A stretch of DNA of 64,000 bases. Origin: Naematelia aurantialba (taxonomy: Eukaryota > Basidiomycota > Tremellomycetes > Tremellales > Naemateliaceae). Positions within the stretch are counted from its first letter, which is position 1. Each line of letters opens with the position of its first letter. The notes under the pieces are model-generated. The model was not told the origin of the DNA. It worked only from the letters and a program-made list of their open reading frames with translations, and searched no databases. Shown piece by piece: positions 35,291-45,800 of the stretch. The DNA lies in NCBI GenBank assembly GCA_021527695.1, contig JAKFAO010000005.1:868001-932000 (forward strand). Direction: 5' to 3'. Both the position numbers and the translations under genes were made by a program.

Positions 35291-37157
35291 ATGAGTAGTC
35301 GCCTGGCAAGCTCACTGCTTCGGGCATGTCCCAGCGCCAGTCCTGGGCCTTCAACATCTCGGTCGCTGGTCCAAGCATGTCCCGAAGCACTGGCTGGCCC
35401 ATCTCGGCTGCCGATGTGCGCGTGGGCGCGGCCGTCACGTCGTACGTTTATCACGAGGGTACGGCGGTTCGCGACGGACCCGATCCCAGCAGACAAGCCT
35501 GCGCCGTGTCCTGCGAACCCGCACCCTGACCCGGCATTTGAAACCCTGGCAACGGACCTGACCAGCACGCAGCCGTGCTTTGGTGCGCGAGGGGACGAGG
35601 TTGAGCTCTTGGCGTCGCCGGAAAAGTTTCGGACCCGCCTGCTGGAGATGATCCGTCGTGCCAAGCGGCGCATACTCATCAGCAGTCTATACATTGGCAC
35701 CGAGGACGAGGAGCTCGTAAGCTGCGCGTACTCGTCTGGGATCACGGGCTGACCACGACAGGTCGGGGCGATTCGGCAGGCGTTAGAGGCGCAGCCCCAG
35801 CTGCGTGTGGTCATCATGCTAGACTACCACCGGTCCACGCGACTTTCACTGGATACCAGCCCGAAAGCGCCGCCACCGTCGACCGCTCATATGCTGCTGC
35901 CGCTTCTGCAGGCGCACTCGGACCGGTGCGAAGTGTGGCTGTTCCGCTCGCCCAAGCTGCGCGGGCTGATGGAGCGCATCGTTCCCGAACGGTTCGACGA
36001 GGGCTGGGGCACCTGGCACTGCAAGTGGTACGGTGTGGACGACGAGATCATCCTCAGCGGGTGAGTGCGGGCGTCTGACGACATGGCACACGGGTGGCGT
36101 GTCGTGTCGTGCCGTTGCGTGGCATGGCAGAGCTGATGACGCCAGGGCCAACCTCGCCCAGTCGTACTTTACAAATCGACAGGACCGGTACATCCACTTT
36201 CGGTCCCATCCGTTCCTGCTATCGTACCTATCCTCTCTCACGCGCCTGTTCAGCCACTACTCGTACCTTCTCACGACGTCGCCACCCCTCTCTGCAAGCC
36301 GGCAACACCTCGTTGCCTTGCCGTCTCCGCCTGGCCAGCGGAGCGCGACCCTCATCTGGCCTCAGGCGTCTATCCACCCGCGCCGGTTCGCCGCGCACGC
36401 CAAAGCAACCATCACGGCGTTTCAGAATTCCTGGCGTTCGGCCAATGCCTCGCGGCTGAGGCGTGTGGATGTCGACACGCATTTTTGGCCCGTCATCCAA
36501 GCCGGCGTGTTGGGGTTGCACGAGGAGGAAGCGGGGATCGGCAAGGTCTGGGACGCGGTCAATCAGAGCCACGCAGAGGGCAACGCCGGCCAGGGCGTCG
36601 AGGTCGACCTCACCAGCGGGTACTTTGGCCTGTACAAAGCGTACAAGCAGGCGGTCGTCACCTCGCCAGCGCCGGTACGCGTGATCGCCGCCTCTCCGCG
36701 GGCGAATGGCTTCTACGGCTCGGCCGGGTTATCCCGCCTCATTCCAGAGGGATACACATTGCTGGAATCGAGGTTCTACGCCGATGCAGCGAGGCACGGC
36801 CGAACATGGGACACGGCGAGACACACGGGCGTTCGTCTGCGAGAATGGCAGAGGGACGGATGGACGTATCACGCCAAGGGAATGTGGCTGTCACCGTCCA
36901 ACGTTTCAAACGTTCAGCCTTTCCTGACGTTTATCGGCTCGTCTAACCTCTCCACACGGAGCTTGACGCTCGATACAGAGCTATCCATGCTGCTCATGAC
37001 GTCGTCAGCGAGTCTCCGCAAGGCTATGGCCAATGAAATCAGGGCGCTGGACGAGTATGCCGTGGACGTGGGGCCGGAGACTTGGGCGACCAAAGAGAGA
37101 ACGGTCAGCATGTTGGCCAAGGTTCTCATCGCTCTAGGTGTAGAAGGGATGTTGTAG
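35291..37157 (+). CDS. PGS1: Phosphatidylglycerophosphate synthase, mitochondrial
   Basis: CDP-diacylglycerol + glycerol-3-phosphate to phosphatidylglycerophosphate, the first committed step to cardiolipin at the inner mitochondrial membrane. Exons 35291-35716, 35762-36060, 36146-37157 give 578 aa. The N-terminus is Arg/Ser-rich with no acidic residues until about position 60, a good mitochondrial presequence. Phospholipase-D fold: first HKD box WHCKWYGVDDEIILSGAN (HxKxxxxDD, split by intron 2), second box YHAKGMWL followed by FIGSSNLSTRS. Other PGS1 signatures are RRILISSLYIGTEDEEL and FTNRQDRYIHF. Length is usual for fungal PGS1. The ATG at 35291 gives the presequence. Confidence 0.95.
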
Positions 37158-37334
37158 CATCTCGACTCTCGTTTGTTTGCTTCTCCACTCGAGCGAACTG
37201 CATCTGACACTAGCTGGATGCGTGCCGCAGTAGCTAGACGCGTATCATGCAACATGCATTCCAAGATTTGCTGCACGTTCCCGCCTGCGTTTGCCCCTGC
37301 GTCCCCACCTGCTCCTCACCTCTATGCTACCCGT

Positions 37335-39254
37335 TTAAGCCTTGCCAGCGAGGAGCCGCGCGCCCTCTGGCGCATTCTTGTTCCCCGGGCCATACCAGTC
37401 GGCGAAGCCAAAGTCGGTGCCCCAGGGCGGGGTGTTGATGCGCTGCCACTTGCCTTCTTCCGACATGTGGTTTAGCTTGTACATATCGTCGTCGTCTAGC
37501 TTGACGACTTGCAGGTTACTGGCGATACGCGAGGGCGTGACGGATTTCGGCAGGACCACGACGCCGCGGTTGACGGCCCATGAGATGAGGATGGTGGCGA
37601 GCGGGACGCCGTGTTTGTCTGCGATTGTTTGGATCTCCGGGTCGGACAGCATTGGCGAGCCTGCGCATGTCAGCGGGGGACACGGGTCGACGAGGACGGC
37701 TACAGCAGACCACCGCCCCCGACCGCGACGACGGCCACAGCTACAGTCACGAGCGCGAGCACTCACCAGTCGAGCCGAGCGGTGAGTAGGCCTGGAGGAG
37801 GATACCCTTGGACTCGCAGTACGTTTTCAGCGCGTGTTGCGGGAGGTACGGGTGGATTTCGATCTGCATAAATCAGCCGCTGCACTGGCAGTGTCGCTAT
37901 CAATGGCAGCGTGTAGGCGGCGGCGTGCGAAGCGGGAGGGAGAAGGAAGGAGGGAGGGAGACAGGGAGAAGGGAAGAAACCAGGAAGGGATCGAGAAAGG
38001 ACAGGAGCCTACCTGGTTGACAGCGGGGACAACCTTCCACGTCTTTGAGAGCTTCTCCAACAAGATCTCCGAGACATTCGACACCCCGATAGCCTTTACT
38101 TTACCAGTCGCCAAGAGCGCCTCCATCTGGCGCCACGTGTCGGCCTGGTCCCATTCCCAGTCGATGTTGCGCGATCCGTCGGGCTTGGTGGGGAAGAGCT
38201 TGGCGGTGCCGTTTTCGACGGTCCGGCTGGGTTTGTCAGGATGATTCGCAAGCGACAAGAGACGAAGATCGAGAGTGGACAGAGGATACAGGGATAGACA
38301 AACAGAGACAAGCAGGCAGGCAGAGAGAGAGAGAGAGGCAAAGGGACAGAAAGAAAGAGAGCAAGAAAGAAAGATGATAGGCGACTCACATGGGCCAGTG
38401 CACGAGGTAGAGGTCGAGGTAGTCGGTCCCCAGTGATTTGAGAGTAATGTCGAGGCACTCCTCTACGCGGTCGTGGTAGGTGCACCATCTGTCGGCGTGG
38501 CGTCAGCGCCAGCGTCAACGGGAATCGTCGACGGCAATCGTCAGCGTCAACATAACCGTCAACCGTAACCGTCAACGTCTAGCCTCTACCATGAATCCTC
38601 AACCGTGATTTTTCAATCTTCAACAGTCCACCGGCACAGTCACGGTCACAGTGACGGCCACGACACGATGACGGGGAGCCGATTGCAGAGCCAGAAACGT
38701 ACACTTTGGAAGTGATAAAGATCTTTTCGCGGGGCACGCCGCTGTCCTTGATTCCCTGTCCGACCTCATCTTCGTTCTGCCCCGTCAGCGCTCATTTCGC
38801 GTCGTGGCACTGCTTCAGCCCAGCCGACCTCAGCCACAGCCCAGCCGACCAAAGCCACAGCCCAGCCGACCTCAGCCGCAGTCACAGCCACAGCCCCAAC
38901 TCAGTCGCCACAGCCCAACTGTATCCTCGCATCGACCCAAACTTACCTGGTAACACAGGGCGCAGTCGATATGCGTGTACCCAGACTTGAGCGCGTGCGC
39001 GACGGCTTGCCGCACCTCTCCCGGCTTGGCCTGCCACGTGCCTACGATATCAGCGGGTTCAGGAAGCGCGACGCGAGGGGAGCCAAGAGCGACGAAGAGG
39101 GGCCAATGGCCAACGGCGAACGGTGGACGGGACACGGGGATAGGAAACGCAACGCAAGGGAAACGCAACGCAACGGCGGTGGCAGAGACGCACCGAGACC
39201 AATGGCAGGGATCGTCGCCCCGGTGTTCAGCTTGAATTCAGTAGGCACCGACAT
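37335..39254 (-). CDS. Aldo-keto reductase (glycerol dehydrogenase / Gcy1-like)
   Basis: NADPH-dependent carbonyl reductase of the AKR superfamily. Exons 39254-39194, 39041-38947, 38776-38703, 38488-38390, 38226-38013, 37863-37767, 37660-37335 give 321 aa, the usual TIM-barrel size. The catalytic tetrad is intact: Asp and Tyr in HIDCALCYQ, Lys in FITSKVW, His in LDLYLVHWP. The cofactor end shows [33 protein letters not shown] is typical of fungal glycerol/xylose reductase-like AKRs. Substrate range (glyceraldehyde, xylose and others) cannot be fixed from sequence. Several introns carry simple-sequence purine stretches, for example AGAGAG near 38320 and GGGAGAAGG near 37945. Confidence 0.92.
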
Positions 39255-39953
39255 TGTGTGGCAGTGTAGTGGTGGGAGTGTTAGTGGTGGGTAGTAATGG
39301 GAGTGTTAGTGGTGGGAGTGTTAGTGATGGTAGTGGTCGCGGTGGTAGTGGTGATAGTAGTCACTGAATAGTAATGGTGTATCGTAGTGTAGTAGGAGGG
39401 ACGGGGTAATATCCACCCGTCCAGGTGGATATAGCGGCAAGTCTCGGCCCGGACCACTCGGCAGGTTCCGCCGGACCGACGAGCCGGTGGGACATTGTTC
39501 CGTCTGCGGCTTGCTCCCACTGCTCTGACGTGCAGCGACTGGCATTGACTCTGACGTGCACCGACTGACATTGACTCTGACTCTGACTCTGCGACGCGAC
39601 TGCACTGCAGCGGCAGCGGCAACGGCACCGGCACCGAGGGCGCCTGTGTGCATGGTATGTCACCTCGACCCTCTGGTGGTATGGTAGGGCACGCCTCGTG
39701 GCATGGTACAAGGCGAAGCAGAGTACGCACCCGGAACCCCGCAGCAGCGCACGGCAGCCATGCCTCTTGGCATATTACCACGTCTATGCATAATGTCCCG
39801 TATCCTAATGTCCGTGTCCGTGTCCGTGTCCGTCGTCTCGTCGTTCCACGTGCGTCATTACCGCCATGCTATAGTATAATGCGAGTCGGTGCTACAGTGC
39901 AAGGCGCCATGCTATGTTCAATGCGAGCCAGTGCTACAGTGCACGGCGCGATG
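39255..39953. repeat. AKR upstream region with several minisatellites
   Basis: About 700 bases between two minus-strand genes. It holds a GTTAGTGGTGGGAGT-type run (39262-39360), GACTCTGACTCTG and CGGCAC short repeats near 39540-39630, a TGTCCG run near 39805-39835, and two and a half copies of a roughly 43-base unit at 39866-39960 (ATGCTA...ATGCGAG...GTGCTACAGTGC). No gene is supported. Confidence 0.7.
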
Positions 39954-41439
39954 CTACAGTGTGAGGGCGGCAAGGAGCGCCGCGGCCAGCCCTGCCCATC
40001 CGACCTCGAGCCTCGCCGCCGCGCCAGTCGACGACACCGCCGCCACGCTGGTGCTGGTACTTGACGAGTGGGCGGACGTAGTCGAGGCGGTCGAGGCGGT
40101 CGAGGCGCCAGATTCTGCGCCGGACGAGCTTGCCGTGGTGGCGCCCGACGACGACGTGGACGACGACGCCGACGTCGAGCTGGAGGTCGCGCTCGCTGCC
40201 GTGCTGCTGGCGTTGGTCGAGGGCGCGTCTGCGGCGACCGACATGGGCGTGACGGTCTCGGTGTCCCCCGCGGCATTCTGGTACCAGTCGTATCCCCATG
40301 CGTCGGCGACGGTCATGACGTTCCATCCGTTCGAGACCATGTTGGGATAGACGGTCTCGAAGACGCCGACGGTGTTCTGGTTCAGCTCGTGCTCGAGGAT
40401 GCACAGGCCGGGCGACTTTGAGCCCGAGAGCCACTGGTTGATCGAGGCCACGACCGACGCATTCGTGTACTGCGAGTCGCTGCCGATGGCCCAGTCGGCC
40501 GAGTCTGCCGCGCATCAGCTGTCACAGCTACACGGTACGCCGCTCGGGGAGACGGCGCACCCTGGTTCCACGGGACGGTCTCGAGGCCAAAGACGCCCTT
40601 GGCGATGGCGCGGACGCGGTTGTCCACGTCGCCGTACGGCGGGCGCCAGTACTTGGGCACGCGGCCGCCGCTCAGGTCGGAGATGATCTGCATCGTCCAG
40701 CCGAGCTCGCCCAGCACCTGCTCGTTGGTCATGGTCGTCACTGGCGCCGTCAGCGGCGTCTCCCCGCGCACGCACTGTACGGGTGCGTCCAGGTATGCAC
40801 GGCGATGTGCCCGCCTGCATTCAGCGCATCCTGCATGAGGGTCGGGCTGACGTCAGCGGGCCGTCCACAGGCGCGCACGCACCTTCCCACGATGTTCCCG
40901 CCAATCATGAAATGCGTGGCCTTGCCCGACGCATTGTTTTTCGCGAGGAACGCATACAGCTCCGCGCTGTAGTCTGTCGGGCCGTCGTCAAACGTCAACT
41001 GCCGTCAGCCGAGCTCGCGGACCAACACGCACGGCTAGCACGCCGTTCGGGGGGTTCAGCAGGTCGTCCGCCGCCGTGCACTGGTAGGTGAAGCTGCAGA
41101 TGGTGCTGTCGGCGCCGCTCTCGCCGCCGGGGTACGTGGGGTACCCGTTGTTCTGCGTCGAGACAGACACGTTGGGCATCTGGACCGTCGCGAGCTTGGC
41201 CGTCCATGCCGCTGGAATGTCACTGCCTGATGGCGTCGTCCATGCATCGGGGTAGTTGGACGTGAAGTCTGCCTCGTTAGCTTTGCCACTACGCACCGCG
41301 GCGCCTCACTAGCATCAGATGGGGACGGGGTGTACCGCCGAAAGAGGGCGGCGATGGGCGAGTCGGACGGGTGGTACCACTCTGCCGGGGCGGCCAGTGC
41401 ACGCCCACCGAGCGCCAGAGCGAGGAGGTAGGCCCGCAT
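39954..41439 (-). CDS. GPI-anchored chitin deacetylase (NodB polysaccharide deacetylase)
   Basis: Secreted enzyme converting cell-wall chitin to chitosan. Exons 41439-41310, 41268-41033, 40998-40883, 40846-40776, 40740-40561, 40504-39954 give 427 aa. Signal peptide [20 protein letters not shown]. The NodB motifs are present in order: TFDDGP (catalytic Asp and metal Asp), HTWTHPYMT (metal His pair), RPPYGD, WNQDSADW, and LEHE near the end of the domain. A Ser/Thr/Ala stalk of about 95 residues leads to a hydrophobic tail ([15 protein letters not shown]) at the very C-terminus, the pattern of a GPI signal. The exon 4 donor at 40775 was chosen because it restores the family THPYMTTMTNEQ reading. 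Confidence 0.94.
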
Positions 41440-42849
41440 GCTGGGCTGGACGGCTCACGGTGCTGCGAAGAGCGTCAAGCAGGTGAAGAGAGCGAAGGGG
41501 GGTGGGACCAGGTGGGGAAGGGTACGTGGGAGGGGGGATGCTGCTGCTCGTGCGAGCAGATTATAAGGCGACGAGTCTGTGTGTCTGGGTGAGTGGAGCA
41601 GGTGTGAGATGAGATCAGAATGTTTGCGGTGCGTCGGCGCTTCCCGACGGAGTCGGAAAATAGAAAGTGTGCCTGTGCCGTGCCCTTGATTTCTTTCTTT
41701 CCTTGCTCTTTCCCTGACTAGTCCCGAATGGACGGCATCTCCCTCGCCCTCCCTCCCCTCTTCGTCCTTCTCACACCTCCCTCGTACACTTTCCTCCCAC
41801 ACTCTATTCGTCGGGGCAGTGCAGAAAGCACGCTGGGGACACTGGAATAGACGGTCTAGTGTGGGCCACCACCGCGGGAACAGCGTACAAGGACAAGGAC
41901 AAGGACAAGGACATGGACAAGGACAAGGGGACAGCATCGACCACACAAGGACAGGACAAGGGTACAGCACAGACCAAGCCGCTGCAATTCTCACCCAAAA
42001 CAAGGCCCGCACCTCCCCCCGTCAGCAGACAGAGCGGCGTAGTCAAAAGTCGTCGTTTGGAACCACCCACGTCCCCCCCCCCCTCCCCGGTGCAGCTGCA
42101 TGCACTCGCCCGGCTGCAGAGTCTAAATCCGCAGACATACGAGGACCTCCGCAGGACGTTCGGGATATATCAAATCGCCGCGACTCGGTTGGCGTCCTGA
42201 TGCCGTGTTGAATATTACGCGCACGACCAAACGGCCGCATGCCCGAACTTTGTTCACGTGTGCCCAAACAATACAGTACATATGGACCGTCCTCCGGTGC
42301 ATAGCGACACTGGAGCAGCGTGGCACCGTGGCATGCATGCATAATATAATGGCGGCCGGGCGGCCGTGTATTGTACATGCCCACGCGGGGGAGGAGTGCA
42401 AGTGCCCAGTGGCGTCTTTAAGCTCCCGTGCATCTGGCAGGATCATACGGGCGTGCGCCGCCACACAGCTCATGTCATCATCCTATATCATGCCACAGCT
42501 CATCCAATGCCTGCTTGTGATGCCTGCTGACCGCTTCGCCATGGTACCGTACATACAGACCAGCTCATGCACATGACAGCCCAAATCCCAAAATATGACC
42601 CCTCCTGAATACCCCTCCTAGCCTGATACCCGCCTCCACGATGCTGAATTACACCCGTGCCCGATCAAGGTCATGTTGATCGGCGTGAATCACATGGCGT
42701 CTAGACACCCGGCCGATGTTGCCGAGCTGTCGACTAATCATAGAGCCCAAGAGAAGACCGCAGGGTCGACTCCAGAGCCAAAACTCAAACCCAGAGCCCA
42801 ACCCCCCAACGCAATAGTATCAGAGCCAAGGTCCCAGAGAACCCCAGGC
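41440..42849. other. 1.4-kb gap: chitin deacetylase promoter and histidine kinase 3' region
   Basis: No coding sequence is convincing. It includes an ACAAGG hexamer array at 41887-41930 (about seven units), a TTTCTTTCTTT tract near 41690, and several CATGCATG palindromes near 42330-42345. The open frames found here lack introns, homology or codon bias. Confidence 0.4.
41887..41930. repeat. (ACAAGG)n hexanucleotide array
   Basis: About seven near-perfect ACAAGG units with a single ACATGG variant, about 450-490 bases upstream of the chitin deacetylase ATG. Confidence 0.9.
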
Positions 42850-45800
42850 TCAGGTGGACCGGACCCTCAACAACAAATCCCTCGCCTCGCTGACCATCTG
42901 CTGAATCGCCACCTTGCCGCACGGCTTGGTGTGCCACTGATCGAACCCGGATCTGCCAACGTTAGCCGTGCCTCTTGCATTCCAGGTAGATGGGTCAAAA
43001 GTTGCAAGTTGCAAGTTGCAGATTGCAAGTGCAAGTGGCAAGTTGCAGATTGCCAGTGCAGGTCGGAAGTTGCAAGTTGCAGATTGCAAGTGCAAGTAAG
43101 GAAGTTGCAAGTGGCACTCACTCGACCAAGCCGCGGCGGCGCTCTGCCTCGCCCGACAGCGCCGTGACAGCAATGATCTGCGACTTGCCCCGCGCCGCGA
43201 GCTCTTTTTCGATCGCGCGCATCTCCGCGCACGCCTGGTACCCGTCCATCCTGGGCATGTTGATGTCCAGCTAGCACTGTGGAGTGTCAGCCTCCGTCGG
43301 TAGGCAATGTCACAGGATGCAGGTCGGTGTGCAGGAAGGCTCGGTGTACAGGCAGGGTCGGTGTGCAGGAAGGCTCGGTGTGCAGGAGGTCGGTGTACAT
43401 GCAGGGTCGGCGCAGGCAGGTAGCACGCAGTATCACGCAGCCCCGCAATCCCAGACTCACCAATCAGCGGCCTCGTAAAGTCCTTGAACCGCTCAACAGC
43501 CACGTGCCCGTCCTCCGCCTCGTGCACCTCGACGCCCAATTTGGACGACAAGATCTTGACCAGGATCTTGCGATTCACCATGTTGTCCTCTACGACCAGC
43601 ACCTTGATGGTCTCGGGCTCCGCTTCGGCCTCGGTACTGTCGCTGTCACTGCAGGTATCGTCGGCGTCCCCCTCCACCGCCCCGGCATCGACGTCGACAC
43701 CGACGTTGACGTTGACACCGACATCAGCATCGGCATCGGCATCGGCATCGGCAATAGCGCCGCCCCCACCCCCGCTGACAATGGCAAACAGGTCGACGTG
43801 GTCTTCGTGTCCGTCGCTGTTGGCCGTGTCCAGCGGGGTCGTGGCGGAACTGGACAGGCCCGAGCTGGCCGGGTTCGACGTCCCCGTCCCGTCCGTTTCC
43901 GCCTCCACCGACTCGTGCTCGTGCGACGAAGACCCGGGTGTGCCGTCTCCAGGTGCATGCGCAGACCCGCCCCCAGACACCCCGCGCCGTCGCGCGGAAA
44001 AGTAATCGCCTAGACAGAGACACGCCACAGCGTCCTCGACCGGCATGCCCATGGGCTTCCACAGCGTGCTGAATCCCCGCTGGAAGAATCCCGACGAGCT
44101 ATGCGACGAAGGCTTGCTGAGCGCTGCTTCGTCAAACTTGGCTTTATGGCGCTCAGCGTGACTGTGGCTGTGACTGTGACCGTGACCGCGATTGTGAACG
44201 TGACCGTGATTGTGACCGTGCCCGTGTTTACGCGCATGCCCGTGCCCATGTCCATGAGAATCCACCTCGTCAGGCGAGTTGACAAACGTCCCCTTGGTCC
44301 CATGCGACGTCGTCACCTCGGCAGAAAGGACGTCCGAGTGGTGTGGGAGTAGCGTTTCTCGCAGGATAGACGGCGTCGCTGGTTTCTTGAATCGCCGAAC
44401 CGCTTTGTTGAGCGATTTCTCCGCCTCCCTCACAGGGTGAGACGCCTCGTAGTCGGGCGACACCAAGAACACAATATCGTCCGTCTTGGTCTTCTGCAAC
44501 ATCTCAATACCTTGGTCTTGCTCCTCCAGCCACCCGTCCGCGACGACCAGCTCCGCCTCCTCCAGCTCCACAAGTTCGCATCCCAACTTCTTGTATTGTC
44601 GGGACAGGGCCTCACCAAGTCGCCGCAGCCGCTCTGACCCGTAGAAGCCCGCCAGGGCGACCTTGCGATGGCTGACAAACTCGTCGGGGTGCGCGGAGGG
44701 GTGGGCTGGGTCGGGCGACGCCGAGTCCGGCGCGTCCGATTTAGACATGTTAGGCGAGCTCGGTCGTGAGAGGACCCTACGCGGCACAGGTACCTCAAGC
44801 TCGACGGTGCAGCCCCCACCGGCGGACGAGGTGATCTGCATCTCGCCACCCATGAGATCGATGATCGAGTATGCAAGGTGCACCGACAGACCCGAGCCCG
44901 TCGCGTACGGGTCTTCCTTGGCCCACGGCTCACCGAGCTTGTCATGTACGAACGCTGCGTCCATTCCGTGGCCGTTGTCGACGATCTTGATGCTGATGCG
45001 CTTTTGGAACGAGAGCTGCCATCAGCGCAGCGGCCCCTGATTTCACTTACATCCTCGCAGCCTTCAGGTGGCAACAGGCTCAGCACATCGTCCACGTAGA
45101 TCTCCACGCAGCCGTCCTGGCCATCGATAAACTTGTACGCATTCGACAGTATCTTCGAGAGCGCCCTATTTGATCAGCCCACTCCACCCAACTACTCACT
45201 TTCTCAGCGCACCGCCTGCATCTTCCGTGACCTGCTCGCCGAGGGACGGCGAGATGATCTCAAACACCGTCTCGACGTGGCCGATTTGCCGCCCGTTCGA
45301 CCGCCGCGACCTGAGATCCTCTTCCGTCGCCTCGTGAATCAGCTCTTCAAACATCCTTTCCAACGACTGGATCGCGCCGGTCGGCGAGGACAGCAGCGCC
45401 GACCTCTCGGGGAACATCAAGTCCTCCTTGTCTTTGAGATCCAGGAACGAGAGGATGTTGTCGACGATGCCATGCAGGATCTTTCCCGATGTGTCGATGG
45501 CGTCGAGGAACGGGAGGAAATCGCGAATCTGCTGAGTCGTAGTGAGCGAGCTCTGGACGTCTTGCGGGGTGTCGGCGAGGTCGTTCATCCCGGATCGCAA
45601 CAGCTGCGTGATGGCTAGAATCTGATGTAGCGGAGTGCGCAGCTCGCTGCCTGTCAGCTCTGGACCGCATGCAAAACTCACTGAGCCTGGAGGTTCGAGT
45701 ACGTGATCTGCGACTGCTCCTGCGACCGGACCTTGCGAATAGCCAGCGCCGCCATCGTCACACCACCCATGATCCAGGTGAAAGGTAGGGCCATGGTTGG

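Noticed and set aside
39262..39360. Regular short repeats that could suggest an array
   Set aside because: Units are 8-18 bases with no unique spacers of constant length and no associated genes; this is a minisatellite in a eukaryotic promoter, not a CRISPR.
42673..43167. 164-residue plus-strand open frame
   Set aside because: It overlaps the antisense of the histidine kinase last exon and the GTTGCA repeat; the repeated LQVA/KLQV text is a product of the minisatellite.
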